Positions 1 to 7,253 of a DNA stretch of 29,469 nt are shown here, piece by piece; the first letter of the stretch is position 1, and each line of letters opens with the position of its first letter. Both the position numbers and the translations under genes were made by a program. The notes beneath the pieces were generated by a model. It did not search any database, was not told the DNA's origin, and saw nothing but the letters and a program-made list of their open reading frames with translations. The stretch covers positions 1 through 29,469 of IMG/VR virus record IMGVR_UViG_3300001846_000250; one strand, given 5' to 3'. The DNA is from a virus.

Positions 1-1154
1 ACCATCGATTTGAAACCAGTTGCTTCACTACCATCGGCGTGCATACCATTGATGCCCCACACCGATCTCAGTGACATATTGAACACATACGGAGATGCAG
101 AGTCAACCGTATCGATCTCAACCTTCACGAGAACGTTAGAACCGATTGCATTACCTGACGGTTCTGCTGACATCTGATAGGTAAACTGGTTACCTTGTGC
201 AGATGTGACAAGGAACGAACCATTATACAAGTTGGAGTCAGTTTCTGTTGGTCCAGTAACACCACTGATGTTAACTGCCACACCCACGGAGAAACCGTGG
301 TTAACAGGGTTGTCCTGAATGTCAACAGTAAATGCAGTTGCAGTTTGACCGTTTCTAATAATCTGAGAAACACGGAATTCGTCCGAAATCGGACCCACAA
401 TTCTGTTTTCTTCGACTCGGGCTTGCAACTGGTCTTGTGCAATCGTGCCTGAGGTATCAGGAATTGTAGCGTATGCTTTCGAGATTTTCTGGTAGTACAG
501 ATCCAAATCTGTACCGTTAGCATACTCAAAACAGGTCAGTTTGTGGTGAGAGAAGTTAGGTGCAATTGTCTCAGAAACATCACCACGATAATACACACCG
601 TTGTTATCACCATCGAAGAAGGATGCCTGCCAGAAATAGCAACCACCAGTCAGTCTAAAGATAGCACTGCTGGCAGGTTCGTTGGCAGAAGTAATACCAA
701 GAGATGCTTGTATTGTCGGATATGGCACATACTTGGGAATGATCTTCGTACGACGAAGGTCAGAACCCACAACAGAACAACCTCTGGGAACGATAATACC
801 ACCGTTCACAGAGTTAAACTTGTAGAGAATATTGTTAGGAGATGTCAGATCAAAGTTCGTATTCTCATCGAACGGAGTAATCTCATTATAATTAGAAGTT
901 CCAGGGCGATTATCTAGGACATACTCAGAAGGATACAAGTAAATCGAGAATGCGTCAAATTCGTCATTACTCAGACCAACACGATACGAGAAACGTGCCA
1001 CTTCAAGGAAGGCACGTTGCAGCGTCTTGAACGGACGCAATGCCGAGTTACCTCGGTTATCATATGCGTCCGATGCATCGAAGTCGTCTGGGTTGACGTA
1101 GATAATACGTCCCGTCCTAGACGTGATGATATTCTTAAGACGAGTAAGTGCCAT
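1..1154 (-). CDS. virion structural protein with pectin-lyase-like N-terminus, 3' end missing
   Basis: The reading frame opens at ATG 1154 and stays open for 384 codons to the left edge, so the C-terminus lies outside the window. The N-terminal stretch (IYVNP, then an Asn/Gly-rich turn, PFKTLQRAF near residues 40-50, then IYLYPSEY) resembles the start of right-handed beta-helix (pectin-lyase-like) phage proteins. Later beta-rich text such as GGIIVPRGCSVVGSDLRRT fits that fold. A late-type promoter box and a purine-rich AGAAGGA about 11 bases before the ATG support the start. It sits downstream of two other fibre-like genes, so I infer a tail-fibre or baseplate-associated virion protein. I cannot tie it to a numbered T4 gene. 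Confidence 0.75.
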   Translation of the reverse strand, partial: MALTRLKNIITSRTGRIIYVNPDDFDASDAYDNRGNSALRPFKTLQRAFLEVARFSYRVGLSNDEFDAFSIYLYPSEYVLDNRPGTSNYNEITPFDENTNFDLTSPNNILYKFNSVNGGIIVPRGCSVVGSDLRRTKIIPKYVPYPTIQASLGITSANEPASSAIFRLTGGCYFWQASFFDGDNNGVYYRGDVSETIAPNFSHHKLTCFEYANGTDLDLYYQKISKAYATIPDTSGTIAQDQLQARVEENRIVGPISDEFRVSQIIRNGQTATAFTVDIQDNPVNHGFSVGVAVNISGVTGPTETDSNLYNGSFLVTSAQGNQFTYQMSAEPSGNAIGSNVLVKVEIDTVDSASPYVFNMSLRSVWGINGMHADGSEATGFKSM

Positions 1155-1178
1155 TTACTTGGAATCCTTCTATATGAG

Positions 1179-1185
1179 TATTTAG
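1179..1185 (-). promoter_or_regulatory. putative late promoter box CTAAATA
   Basis: The minus strand reads CTAAATA about 25 bases upstream of the ATG at 1154, in the only real gap (1155-1197) between two structural genes. It resembles the T4 late -10 element TATAAATA and recurs upstream of other units in this window. The function is inferred from similarity and position. Confidence 0.55.
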
Positions 1186-1197
1186 TTGTCAACCAGA

Positions 1198-3102
1198 TCA
1201 GGGAGCAGGCTGAGCACCGCCAGCTGCACCACCTGTAGTACCAGTAGTTTGATTGTACTGAACTGCCAGGAAGTCGCTAACTTCATTCTCAAACCCATTC
1301 ACTTGGAACGAGAGATCTGCACTAGAAGCATACACAATGACGTGAGAGTTAGGACCAACAACAATGCCTGTGTGAGCATTTGTTTCATTAGCACCGATTG
1401 CTACATCATAGAAGATGTAATCTTCTGCGTCCAAATCTGTAGCAGCAGTCACACTGTTGACTGTTGCATTAGCACGCTCAGCACCAGTTTCGGGAGGAGT
1501 ATCCACGAAAACGTCTGTTGCTGCAAATGCTGCAGAACCAGGACCAAGAGTAACTTTCAGGACACCTGCTGTGCTATCCCAAGCACTCACGAAACCGTAC
1601 TTACCACCAGTAACAGTACCAACTGTCAGAGATGCAGTACCGATTGTGAAGGTATCGCCAGTAACCCAAGTTCCCTCAACATCATAAAGATACACTTCAG
1701 TGAAGACTGGATCTGCCACGATATCAATCGAGTTAGAATATCCAGCAGTTCCTTCAGCGTAATAATACAAAGGATCTGGAGTTTGTCCATCGGGTGTGAT
1801 TTCAATCGTACCGTCAGTACCAGCAGTACCCGCCTTAGTAACACCAGTGGTGTATTCAGTACCAGCAGTAGGTGTTGCGCCAGTACCATCCAGAACGTCA
1901 GAGAATCTTAGGGGGAAACCTGTGTTGGATGCATCTGACTGATCGAACATATAGGTGCGATCAACGTCCATACTGAATGAGTTAGGAACTTCTTCTTGTC
2001 CCTGAACTGTACCCCAAACAAAACCTTCAACGTAAGTTGCAGAAGAAGTTGCCGTGAACTGAGTGTCAACTGTAGCGTTCGATGTAGCACCAGTGATAGT
2101 CTCAGCACCATCAAACCAATTGATCAGTGCTTGTCCGCCCTGAACCCAAGGAGTAGCAGTAGAACCATCAGCGTGTGCTGCTTCAGTTGTACCAAACTGA
2201 GCACGTGTCACTGTCCAGTCATTACCAGCAACGTCAGTAACAAGCATAACTTCGTTACCAATCTGAACATACTGACCAGAAATGGCAGTTGTACCATCGG
2301 TCACAGTCAGAGTAGTGTCACCGATGGCAAAAGTTGCACCTTCGTTAACAGTTGTAGTGGTTGTAGCGGCACTATAGAAAGTGGCAAGTTGACCAGAACG
2401 GTGGGCACCTGCAGTGGTACCGACTTGAGCACGAGTAACAACCAGGTCAGCACCGCCAGTGGTACCACTCCAGAAAGTTGCAGATGTAACTCCAAGAATC
2501 TCTGCTGCATAAGGAGCGGCAGCACCATCAGAGAGAACGAAATAAGAGTTTGCTACAGACTGAGTACCATCGCTAACGTTGACTGCAGTTGCAACGTTAG
2601 TGATATCAGCGACTTCAGCATTCAACTGAGTACCAAGTCCACGGTATGTTGCAGTGAATCCAGATGTACCACCAGTAATGGTTTCACCACCTTGGAATGT
2701 GCCGACAAGACCTGTAGTGTCTACACCGACTGTCGTTGTCGTCATAATCTTGACGTAGTTCGTAATCGTTGCAGTATCAACGAATACGTCAGCAAGTGCT
2801 GCTGACTTTGCCAAGTCCTCAGAAGTCAGAATCAAACCAGGAGTTGCATCCGATCTAGAGATACCAGGCAAGATTTCCATCTTGTAGTTGGTAACTGGGT
2901 TGTTTCTAGCAAACTGATAGGTGTTTGCATCCAGTGTAAGTTTCTGAGTATAATCTTTATGACCTACTCGATATGTCGCAGCGGCACCACCACGCTCTGC
3001 AACATTCAGGACTGTCGATGCAGTCACCAAGGAGTCGGTCGAATAAAGAACTGTATTTGTAGTTGCTGCTGGTGCGGCAGCAGCGAGTCTTCCTGCTGTC
3101 AT
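1198..3102 (-). CDS. Ala/Thr/Gly-rich repetitive virion (tail-fibre-like) protein
   Basis: A 634-residue protein very rich in Ala, Thr, Gly and Val with almost no Cys or Trp clusters, typical of beta-structured phage fibre proteins. It holds internal near-repeats: VTRAQVGTTAGAHRSG around residue 224 and VTRAQFGTTEAAHADG around residue 302. Glycine/threonine motifs of the type GGETITGGTSG and GAETITGATSN also recur. No enzymatic motif is visible. It follows the 441-residue gene by 7 bases and probably shares its promoter at 4464. I infer a virion surface or fibre component from composition and neighbours. No T4 gene number can be assigned. Confidence 0.75.
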   Translation of the reverse strand: MTAGRLAAAAPAATTNTVLYSTDSLVTASTVLNVAERGGAAATYRVGHKDYTQKLTLDANTYQFARNNPVTNYKMEILPGISRSDATPGLILTSEDLAKSAALADVFVDTATITNYVKIMTTTTVGVDTTGLVGTFQGGETITGGTSGFTATYRGLGTQLNAEVADITNVATAVNVSDGTQSVANSYFVLSDGAAAPYAAEILGVTSATFWSGTTGGADLVVTRAQVGTTAGAHRSGQLATFYSAATTTTTVNEGATFAIGDTTLTVTDGTTAISGQYVQIGNEVMLVTDVAGNDWTVTRAQFGTTEAAHADGSTATPWVQGGQALINWFDGAETITGATSNATVDTQFTATSSATYVEGFVWGTVQGQEEVPNSFSMDVDRTYMFDQSDASNTGFPLRFSDVLDGTGATPTAGTEYTTGVTKAGTAGTDGTIEITPDGQTPDPLYYYAEGTAGYSNSIDIVADPVFTEVYLYDVEGTWVTGDTFTIGTASLTVGTVTGGKYGFVSAWDSTAGVLKVTLGPGSAAFAATDVFVDTPPETGAERANATVNSVTAATDLDAEDYIFYDVAIGANETNAHTGIVVGPNSHVIVYASSADLSFQVNGFENEVSDFLAVQYNQTTGTTGGAAGGAQPAP

Positions 3103-3109
3103 TTGTTAA

Positions 3110-4435
3110 TTACCATCCTGCGACGAAGTGTTGTTGGAGTCTGAGTCTACCACCCAAATCGGGGGCAGAAATCGGTCCACCAAAGCTAACACCCAGTGTT
3201 CCGACGTTTTCGGTTGAAAGCAGAGTTGCGTCTGCATTCGGGAATTGAATAGTTTTAATTCCCTGAATATTAGAGAGATCAAGGTTGACCTGGTTCTGAT
3301 CGTTAACCTCATCAATAAGTGTGAGGGCAACGATAGACTTATTATAAAGGACTTGCTGAGACTTCTCAGCAACGAGAACATTGTTCTCACTAATAACTGT
3401 ATTTAGATTCTGATATGGGAACGAATATCTCAGAATCGTAGCGCCCGAAATATCGGACAAATCAAACTGAATCCTCTTACTAATGTCAGTACCATCAGCA
3501 AAACGAGGATCAGCATAATCCTTGTTCTTGAATGTTTGTGTTGATTCAGTACCAGCAATCTCAAGAGATTGGTCAGGGAATGTAACAACACGGTTTGCAG
3601 TCACATCACCAGAAAGGAATGTAACTTTTGGAGTTGGGTTATTGGGATCACCCGATTCAATGTCTGAAATTGAGGGGTTGATTAGGTTCTTGTTGCTGAT
3701 GTTCTGCTCTGTGAGATTATCGATCAGAGTAGATTGAGCAACACCTGTTCCATAGTCAGGAAGTCTGTAAATGTGTGTGCCAGGAGATTCCCAAGCATCA
3801 CACTCAAACAACGCAATCTTTGCAGTGTCAGATGAACCAGTAATTCTCAGGTCACCATCCTTGATGATGATCGTCTTGTTACTGATTGTCTGCGCTGTAT
3901 CATTACCAAGAAGAGTTGTAGATGTGAACTGACCCGTGCTAGGAAGCGCAAAGGTACGAATACCAGCACCAGTGGAAACACCAGAAACTTCAAACTTCGC
4001 TTTCTTGTCTGGGTTCTGGTCGTCAGCGATCAGAAGGTTGACATCTTGAAACTCTGCAGGTCCGTTAACAAGGAATCTACCCGAACCTTGCGGGCGCATA
4101 TCAATGTTAACATTGTTTGATGTGGTGTCACCAGCAATCAAACGAATTGTAGCGGAACCGTCTGCGTTATCCTGCTTTCTATAGTACATCGAAGATGTAC
4201 CAAATGCCAGACCAATTTCATTATATGAGTTTTGGTAAAGACCAGTGTCACGATCAAGGTCAAAACAAAGTCCAGGTTCTGCCTGGGATCCAGCACTAAC
4301 ACCTTTGAATAGTTGGTTGACCTTTGCTTTCCTATTAGGGATCAGAGGGTCAGAAATAACAACAGGGAGAATTGCTTCTCCCGTTAGGACGGCATCCGCC
4401 AGAGTGTCCAATTGTGAAATTCTTTTTGTTCCCAC
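3110..4435 (-). CDS. virion structural / tail-fibre-like protein
   Basis: A 441-residue protein that begins MGTKRISQLDTLADAVLTGE, an opening seen in cyanophage fibre-type structural proteins. The text alternates short beta-type segments, including the spaced repeats TAQTISNKTIIIKDG, LTEQNISNKNLINPS and STQTFKNKDYADP. These are three copies of a T-Q-x-x-x-N-K module characteristic of repetitive fibre shafts. No catalytic residues are evident. It is the first gene after a perfect TATAAATA box and probably heads a late transcript covering the next two structural genes. Its role in the virion is inferred. Confidence 0.75.
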   Translation of the reverse strand: MGTKRISQLDTLADAVLTGEAILPVVISDPLIPNRKAKVNQLFKGVSAGSQAEPGLCFDLDRDTGLYQNSYNEIGLAFGTSSMYYRKQDNADGSATIRLIAGDTTSNNVNIDMRPQGSGRFLVNGPAEFQDVNLLIADDQNPDKKAKFEVSGVSTGAGIRTFALPSTGQFTSTTLLGNDTAQTISNKTIIIKDGDLRITGSSDTAKIALFECDAWESPGTHIYRLPDYGTGVAQSTLIDNLTEQNISNKNLINPSISDIESGDPNNPTPKVTFLSGDVTANRVVTFPDQSLEIAGTESTQTFKNKDYADPRFADGTDISKRIQFDLSDISGATILRYSFPYQNLNTVISENNVLVAEKSQQVLYNKSIVALTLIDEVNDQNQVNLDLSNIQGIKTIQFPNADATLLSTENVGTLGVSFGGPISAPDLGGRLRLQQHFVAGW

Positions 4436-4463
4436 TTAACTCAGGCGCTAATTTATACATTCT

Positions 4464-4471
4464 TATTTATA
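4464..4471 (-). promoter_or_regulatory. late promoter, perfect TATAAATA
   Basis: The minus strand reads TATAAATA, identical to the T4 late promoter consensus, about 30 bases before the ATG at 4435. Its central TAA is also the stop codon of the upstream glutaredoxin gene. It is the best promoter match in the window. Confidence 0.75.
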
Positions 4472-4817
4472 CATCTCTCATATAGAGGTGCTGCAATGTT
4501 TCCTTCAATCCCCCGATATGTTTGTATCCTATCGCGATTTGCGGATATTGTGCCTCTGAACCAAATTCTCCCCTAAACTGTTTCTCAGTAAAGTCAACAT
4601 CTCGAACATATTTTTTGTAAACCATATTCTCGCTGTTTAACAGCATTTCTGCTCTCTCACATTCTTGACACCCATCTTTTGTGTACAAGATCACATCTGC
4701 ATACTTTGTTTGATTCATTTGCTTTACCATTTGTTTAGTAACATCACACCAGACATAGTTGGTAATTCTACCTTCTCTGTCTATTACACTATATTCAGTC
4801 ACGCTGTCTCCAATCAT
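4467..4817 (-). CDS. glutaredoxin-like thiol-disulfide oxidoreductase
   Basis: Residues 40-112 look like a glutaredoxin: ADVILYTKDGCQEC supplies the CxxC active site (Cys50, Cys53), followed by a helix, then a QYPQIAIG segment with the expected cis-proline and a GG turn (HIGGLKET). About 39 residues precede the fold. I chose ATG 4817, which overlaps the previous gene by 23 bases. ATG 4853 or a non-ATG start at 4901 would give a longer overlap, and no clear ribosome site decides between them. It probably reduces phage or host disulfides with glutathione, for example in nucleotide metabolism. It is distinct from the second glutaredoxin at 29016. Confidence 0.8.
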   Translation of the reverse strand: MIGDSVTEYSVIDREGRITNYVWCDVTKQMVKQMNQTKYADVILYTKDGCQECERAEMLLNSENMVYKKYVRDVDFTEKQFRGEFGSEAQYPQIAIGYKHIGGLKETLQHLYMRDV

Positions 4818-5112
4818 CTGGTTTGTCTTGTTTGAACCAATCAACGATTTCATCGGCAGACTTAAATCCTGACCTATAGTTAGAAGGATCTGGATCACCA
4901 AGTCCCATCTTGTTCATAAAATCGTCCATACTGCCCTCGACCATATCTGGATTTGCTGCTTTACGTCTTGCCTTATTCAACCAGTCACGAGCAGTAGTAT
5001 GAGACTTGGCAAGTTTTTCTGCCCAAATAATGTCACTTAAAGCAACCTCTTCACCAAGAACAATTTTACGACAGATCTCTTCAAGGCGAAGGCGATAGGC
5101 GGTGGAAAGCAT
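4795..5112 (-). CDS. conserved-looking hypothetical protein
   Basis: A 105-residue, mostly helical, charged protein. Residues 1-50 form a helix-turn-helix-like run (ALSDIIWAEKLAKSHTTARDWLNKARRKA), and the C-terminus is acidic and Trp-containing (IVDWFKQDKPDDW). It lies 1 base after the preceding gene and overlaps the glutaredoxin start, so translation is probably coupled. I do not recognise a named family. A nucleic-acid-binding role is possible from the basic helix but is not supported by any diagnostic motif. Confidence 0.7.
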   Translation of the reverse strand: MLSTAYRLRLEEICRKIVLGEEVALSDIIWAEKLAKSHTTARDWLNKARRKAANPDMVEGSMDDFMNKMGLGDPDPSNYRSGFKSADEIVDWFKQDKPDDWRQRD

Positions 5113-5113
5113 A

Positions 5114-5314
5114 CTATTCTTCCGATAGATAGTGTTCTAATTGATTGATCCTCTGAAACTCGGAGAATGCAGTTTCAGAACGAATGTGAAGGATGTCACG
5201 AAGATCATCCATAATAAACGTCGGATCAATGCCATCATCTAGGTATTTATCGATCGCTTCCTTAAGATAGCGATAACGATGCCATTCCTGACTGTATGGT
5301 TTATGGTGTGTCAT
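5114..5314 (-). CDS. small hypothetical protein
   Basis: A 66-residue soluble protein rich in His, Tyr and acidic residues, predicted mostly helical (EWHRYRYLKEAIDKYLDDG, then MDDLRDIL). No Cys, signal peptide or membrane segment is present. It starts at the only ATG near the 5' end and ends 1 base before the next gene. The function is unknown. Position in an accessory block of small same-strand genes supports it being real. Confidence 0.65.
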   Translation of the reverse strand: MTHHKPYSQEWHRYRYLKEAIDKYLDDGIDPTFIMDDLRDILHIRSETAFSEFQRINQLEHYLSEE

Positions 5315-5336
5315 AATTTAAGACGTTTTCCATAAT

Positions 5337-5546
5337 TTAGCACGACTTCTCTTCTTTAGCAAGTTTGTAATACAACTTATAGTACCTTTTCTTCATTTCA
5401 TCAAGTGTGTTCATATCATCCTCAAATCCCATATACTTAGTTAGTTGAAAAGAACCTTCCAACTCACTAATAAGTCTGAGAATCGTGACAGAAGTCACTT
5501 TGAACCCACCGAAACGATAGGCACTATAGTCCTGCGATTCTTTCAT
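5337..5546 (-). CDS. small hypothetical protein directly downstream of tRNAs
   Basis: A 69-residue protein starting MKESQDYSAYRFGGFKV and ending in a basic Tyr/Lys helix (EMKKRYYKLYYKLAKEE). The open frame extends upstream to 5681, but that extension runs through the tRNA-Ser and tRNA-Asn genes and is translation of structural RNA, so I rejected it. ATG 5558 (four residues longer) is an equally possible start. Both begin within 20 bases of the 3' end of tRNA-Ser. No family is recognised. Confidence 0.6.
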   Translation of the reverse strand: MKESQDYSAYRFGGFKVTSVTILRLISELEGSFQLTKYMGFEDDMNTLDEMKKRYYKLYYKLAKEEKSC

Positions 5547-5562
5547 ACTAAAGATCATTAAA

Positions 5563-5649
5563 CGGAGAGTTAGGGATTTGAACCCTAGATGAGGTTGCCC
5601 CCATACAGCATTTCCAGTGCTGCTCCTTAAACCACTCGGACAACTCTCC
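5563..5649 (-). tRNA. tRNA-Ser (anticodon GGA)
   Basis: The minus strand folds as a class II tRNA of 87 bases. The acceptor pairs GGAGAGT with ACTCTCC, and the discriminator is G, as expected for Ser. The anticodon arm is CAGCA-CTGGAAA-TGCTG with anticodon GGA. A long variable arm (about TATGGGGGCAACCTCATC) precedes a T-arm with GGTTCGAATCC. CCA is not encoded. It lies 2 bases from the tRNA-Asn gene, so the two are probably cut from one transcript. Confidence 0.95.
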
Positions 5650-5651
5650 AA

Positions 5652-5724
5652 CTCCTCCACCTGGGCTCGAACCAGGGACATTCTGATTAACAGTCAGACG
5701 CTCTACCGACTGAGCTATAGAGGA
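5652..5724 (-). tRNA. tRNA-Asn (anticodon GTT)
   Basis: The 73-base minus-strand cloverleaf has acceptor TCCTCTA pairing with TGGAGGA (one G-T wobble), a D-arm with GCTCAGTCGGTAGAGC, anticodon arm TCTGA-CTGTTAA-TCAGA (anticodon GTT), T-arm CCTGG-TTCGAGC-CCAGG and discriminator G. CCA is not encoded. Confidence 0.95.
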
Positions 5725-5730
5725 ATAAAA

Positions 5731-5988
5731 TTAGAATGGAAGTTCTTCTTCACATTCTATTTGGTCTTCCATCTCAAATAAGAGTGGATGAGCGAGTTCC
5801 ATAATCAGATAATTTGATGCCTCGTAAAGTTCTTCGATCGTATATGTGGGTTTTCCTTCACACTCTTCTATGAGTTCTAAGGATGGATCGTCGATCTCGT
5901 CAAACGTAAATGGCACTCCATTGAAGTACCACATTTTTACCACACCCACATTTGGAATTATACGATAATCAGAAGTTACCTTGTACAT
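5731..5988 (-). CDS. small acidic hypothetical protein
   Basis: An 85-residue, strongly acidic protein ending in QIECEEELPF. The N-terminal half is beta-like (YRIIPNVGVVKMWYFNGVPFTF) and the C-terminal half helical. Its start overlaps the end of the CpeT-like gene by 13 bases, which suggests translational coupling. It ends 6 bases before the tRNA-Asn gene. No family is recognised. Confidence 0.65.
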   Translation of the reverse strand: MYKVTSDYRIIPNVGVVKMWYFNGVPFTFDEIDDPSLELIEECEGKPTYTIEELYEASNYLIMELAHPLLFEMEDQIECEEELPF

Positions 5989-6434
5989 CTCGTAAACTTA
6001 AACGGTCCTCTTTCTGAACCCCAAAGCAATTTACCGTTTTCATCCCACCCTTTGTCGCTGGTCTCAAAAGAATCTTTTGTTACAGTGACAGTAGTTTCAA
6101 CTTTTCTTCCTTTGGGATCAATGTAATTCGGTTCAGTTTTGCCGATATAACCTTCGGCAGTTGGAAAAAACAACGTGTTTGCCAGTTCTAATCCTTGATC
6201 ATAAGTTTTGAGAAGGATAGTACCGTCATCCATATCGCTGATAGAATGAGATCTTTGTCGGTAAGGTTTGTCCCTACCTTCATAATCATACCATTGTTTT
6301 GTCCTCAGTGATCCGTCAGATGGTTCATAATACCACAAATAGTGGACATATGCAAAATGAGAGGGATAACACTGTGCTTGGTGCAAGTTGTGCCAGTGAT
6401 GCACAACCAAATCAATAAACCTTTCCATCGACAA
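5976..6434 (-). CDS. cpeT: CpeT-like phycobiliprotein lyase homologue
   Basis: A 152-residue protein with the CpeT/CpcT pattern. The N-terminus RFIDLVVHHWHNLHQAQ matches the family's opening helix and W-N-x-x-Q-A signature. FAYVHYLWYYEP follows, then the hallmark PYRQR at residues 57-61 inside GRDKPYRQRSHSI. Host CpeT proteins (about 200 residues) attach phycoerythrobilin to phycoerythrin beta subunits. Phage versions are shorter and known from marine cyanophages. This one keeps the core strands but lacks the extended C-terminus. A role in maintaining or altering light harvesting during infection is inferred. The gene points to a phycoerythrin-containing host such as marine Synechococcus. Confidence 0.85.
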   Translation of the reverse strand: MSMERFIDLVVHHWHNLHQAQCYPSHFAYVHYLWYYEPSDGSLRTKQWYDYEGRDKPYRQRSHSISDMDDGTILLKTYDQGLELANTLFFPTAEGYIGKTEPNYIDPKGRKVETTVTVTKDSFETSDKGWDENGKLLWGSERGPFKFTRCTR

Positions 6435-6443
6435 TATTATGTA

Positions 6444-6752
6444 TTAAGATTCGGGATCTTTAATATCAATGTCGAAAGATCGATGTCCCATCATCAACGA
6501 TTTTAGAGCAACTGCTTTGTCCATTTGCTTTTTGTGATAATTGATCACATCATCCACACAAGATAGAATCTCCTCATATGCTCGTCGTGCATCAACGTCG
6601 TCATCGTTAAGATAATCGTCGATAGCATCTTGCATACGATCTTTGCGCTGAACTTCGTACATACTTTTCCAATAATCGTCAGATACTTGAATGTCAGGTC
6701 TCCCCTCAATAGGGGGGATTTTAGTCCAATAGTCGTTGATGAGGTCCGTCAT
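6444..6752 (-). CDS. acidic helical hypothetical protein
   Basis: A 102-residue protein with many Asp residues (DDYLNDDDVDARRAYEE near residues 44-60) and a long helical run. Its ATG overlaps the stop of the Phd/YefM-like gene by 4 bases (ATGA), so it is the third member of a translationally coupled trio, 7224-7036, 7039-6749 and 6752-6444. No toxin fold or catalytic motif is visible. I do not recognise it. Confidence 0.65.
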   Translation of the reverse strand: MTDLINDYWTKIPPIEGRPDIQVSDDYWKSMYEVQRKDRMQDAIDDYLNDDDVDARRAYEEILSCVDDVINYHKKQMDKAVALKSLMMGHRSFDIDIKDPES

Positions 6753-7039
6753 AGATTTCGGTGTGCTTCTGCGGTTTCTTCAGCAACAAATGCTGCAAGT
6801 TCGGCAGGACTGGGGAGATTTACTCCAGGAACAGGAGTAGGACCAGCATATTGTGCTGCCTTCTCTCGTTCAACCATTGCCCTTTCAATTTCATCTTGCA
6901 TCAAATTAGTTGTTTGAGCAACTGGTGCCATAACAACATTGCCTTTCTCTGCCTCGATGAGAATTGTATTCCCACGTTCGACGAGATTCAAGAGAAAATC
7001 AAAGTTTTCTTCTGCTTCTTGTACAGTAACCCTAATCAT
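6749..7039 (-). CDS. Phd/YefM-like (antitoxin-type) protein
   Basis: Residues 1-42 (MIRVTVQEAEENFDFLLNLV, then ERGNTILIEAEKGNVVMAPV) follow the Phd/YefM DNA-binding fold: a first strand I-x-V, the A-x-x-N-F-x-x-L-L helix, V-E-x-G, a paired strand and a G-x-V-V-x-x-P-V strand. The C-terminal half (residues 43-96) is Ala/Glu/Pro-rich, as in antitoxin tails that wrap a partner toxin, but is not diagnostic. Genes on both sides overlap by 4 bases (ATGA). No Doc, RelE or other recognisable toxin is next to it, so it may be an orphan antitoxin, a DNA-binding regulator, or an antidote to a host toxin. Confidence 0.65.
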   Translation of the reverse strand: MIRVTVQEAEENFDFLLNLVERGNTILIEAEKGNVVMAPVAQTTNLMQDEIERAMVEREKAAQYAGPTPVPGVNLPSPAELAAFVAEETAEAHRNL

Positions 7040-7224
7040 AATTGATAATGTCTAATGTCAGGTGTAGTCATTGATTGGAGTTTTTGGACGAATTCGGTAA
7101 ATCCGATCGCTCCTTCAGTATCCCACTTAAACTTAATTTTGTCCAGATTCCCGTCACTATCTTGTACGGACACGGTACGTTTCGGAAAATCGATCCAAAC
7201 ATAGTCAACGAAGAGGTCTTCCAT
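7036..7224 (-). CDS. small hypothetical protein after gp5
   Basis: A 62-residue beta-rich protein (YVWIDFPKRTVSVQDSDGN, then KIKFKWDTEGAIGFTEFVQ). I chose ATG 7224. A start at 7305 would add a cysteine-containing segment deep inside gp5. Even so the gene begins 31 bases before the end of gp5. Its stop overlaps the Phd/YefM-like start. The role is unknown; it may be co-expressed with gp5. Confidence 0.65.
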   Translation of the reverse strand: MEDLFVDYVWIDFPKRTVSVQDSDGNLDKIKFKWDTEGAIGFTEFVQKLQSMTTPDIRHYQL

Positions 7225-7253
7225 AGGGTTCTTTGGTATGACCCTATTGTACC

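Noticed and set aside
1996-2805. A 269-codon plus-strand frame rich in Ser, Cys and Thr
   Set aside because: It is a shadow of the Ala/Thr/Gly-rich structural gene on the minus strand. Such composition routinely opens antisense frames.
5559-5681. N-terminal extension of the small protein at 5337 to a start at 5681
   Set aside because: It translates straight through tRNA-Ser and most of tRNA-Asn; the peptide CPSGLRSSTGNAVWG is the signature of a translated tRNA-Ser.
6444-7224. A complete toxin-antitoxin pair
   Set aside because: Only the Phd/YefM-like part is recognisable. Neither neighbour has a toxin motif, so I report an orphan antitoxin-like gene only.
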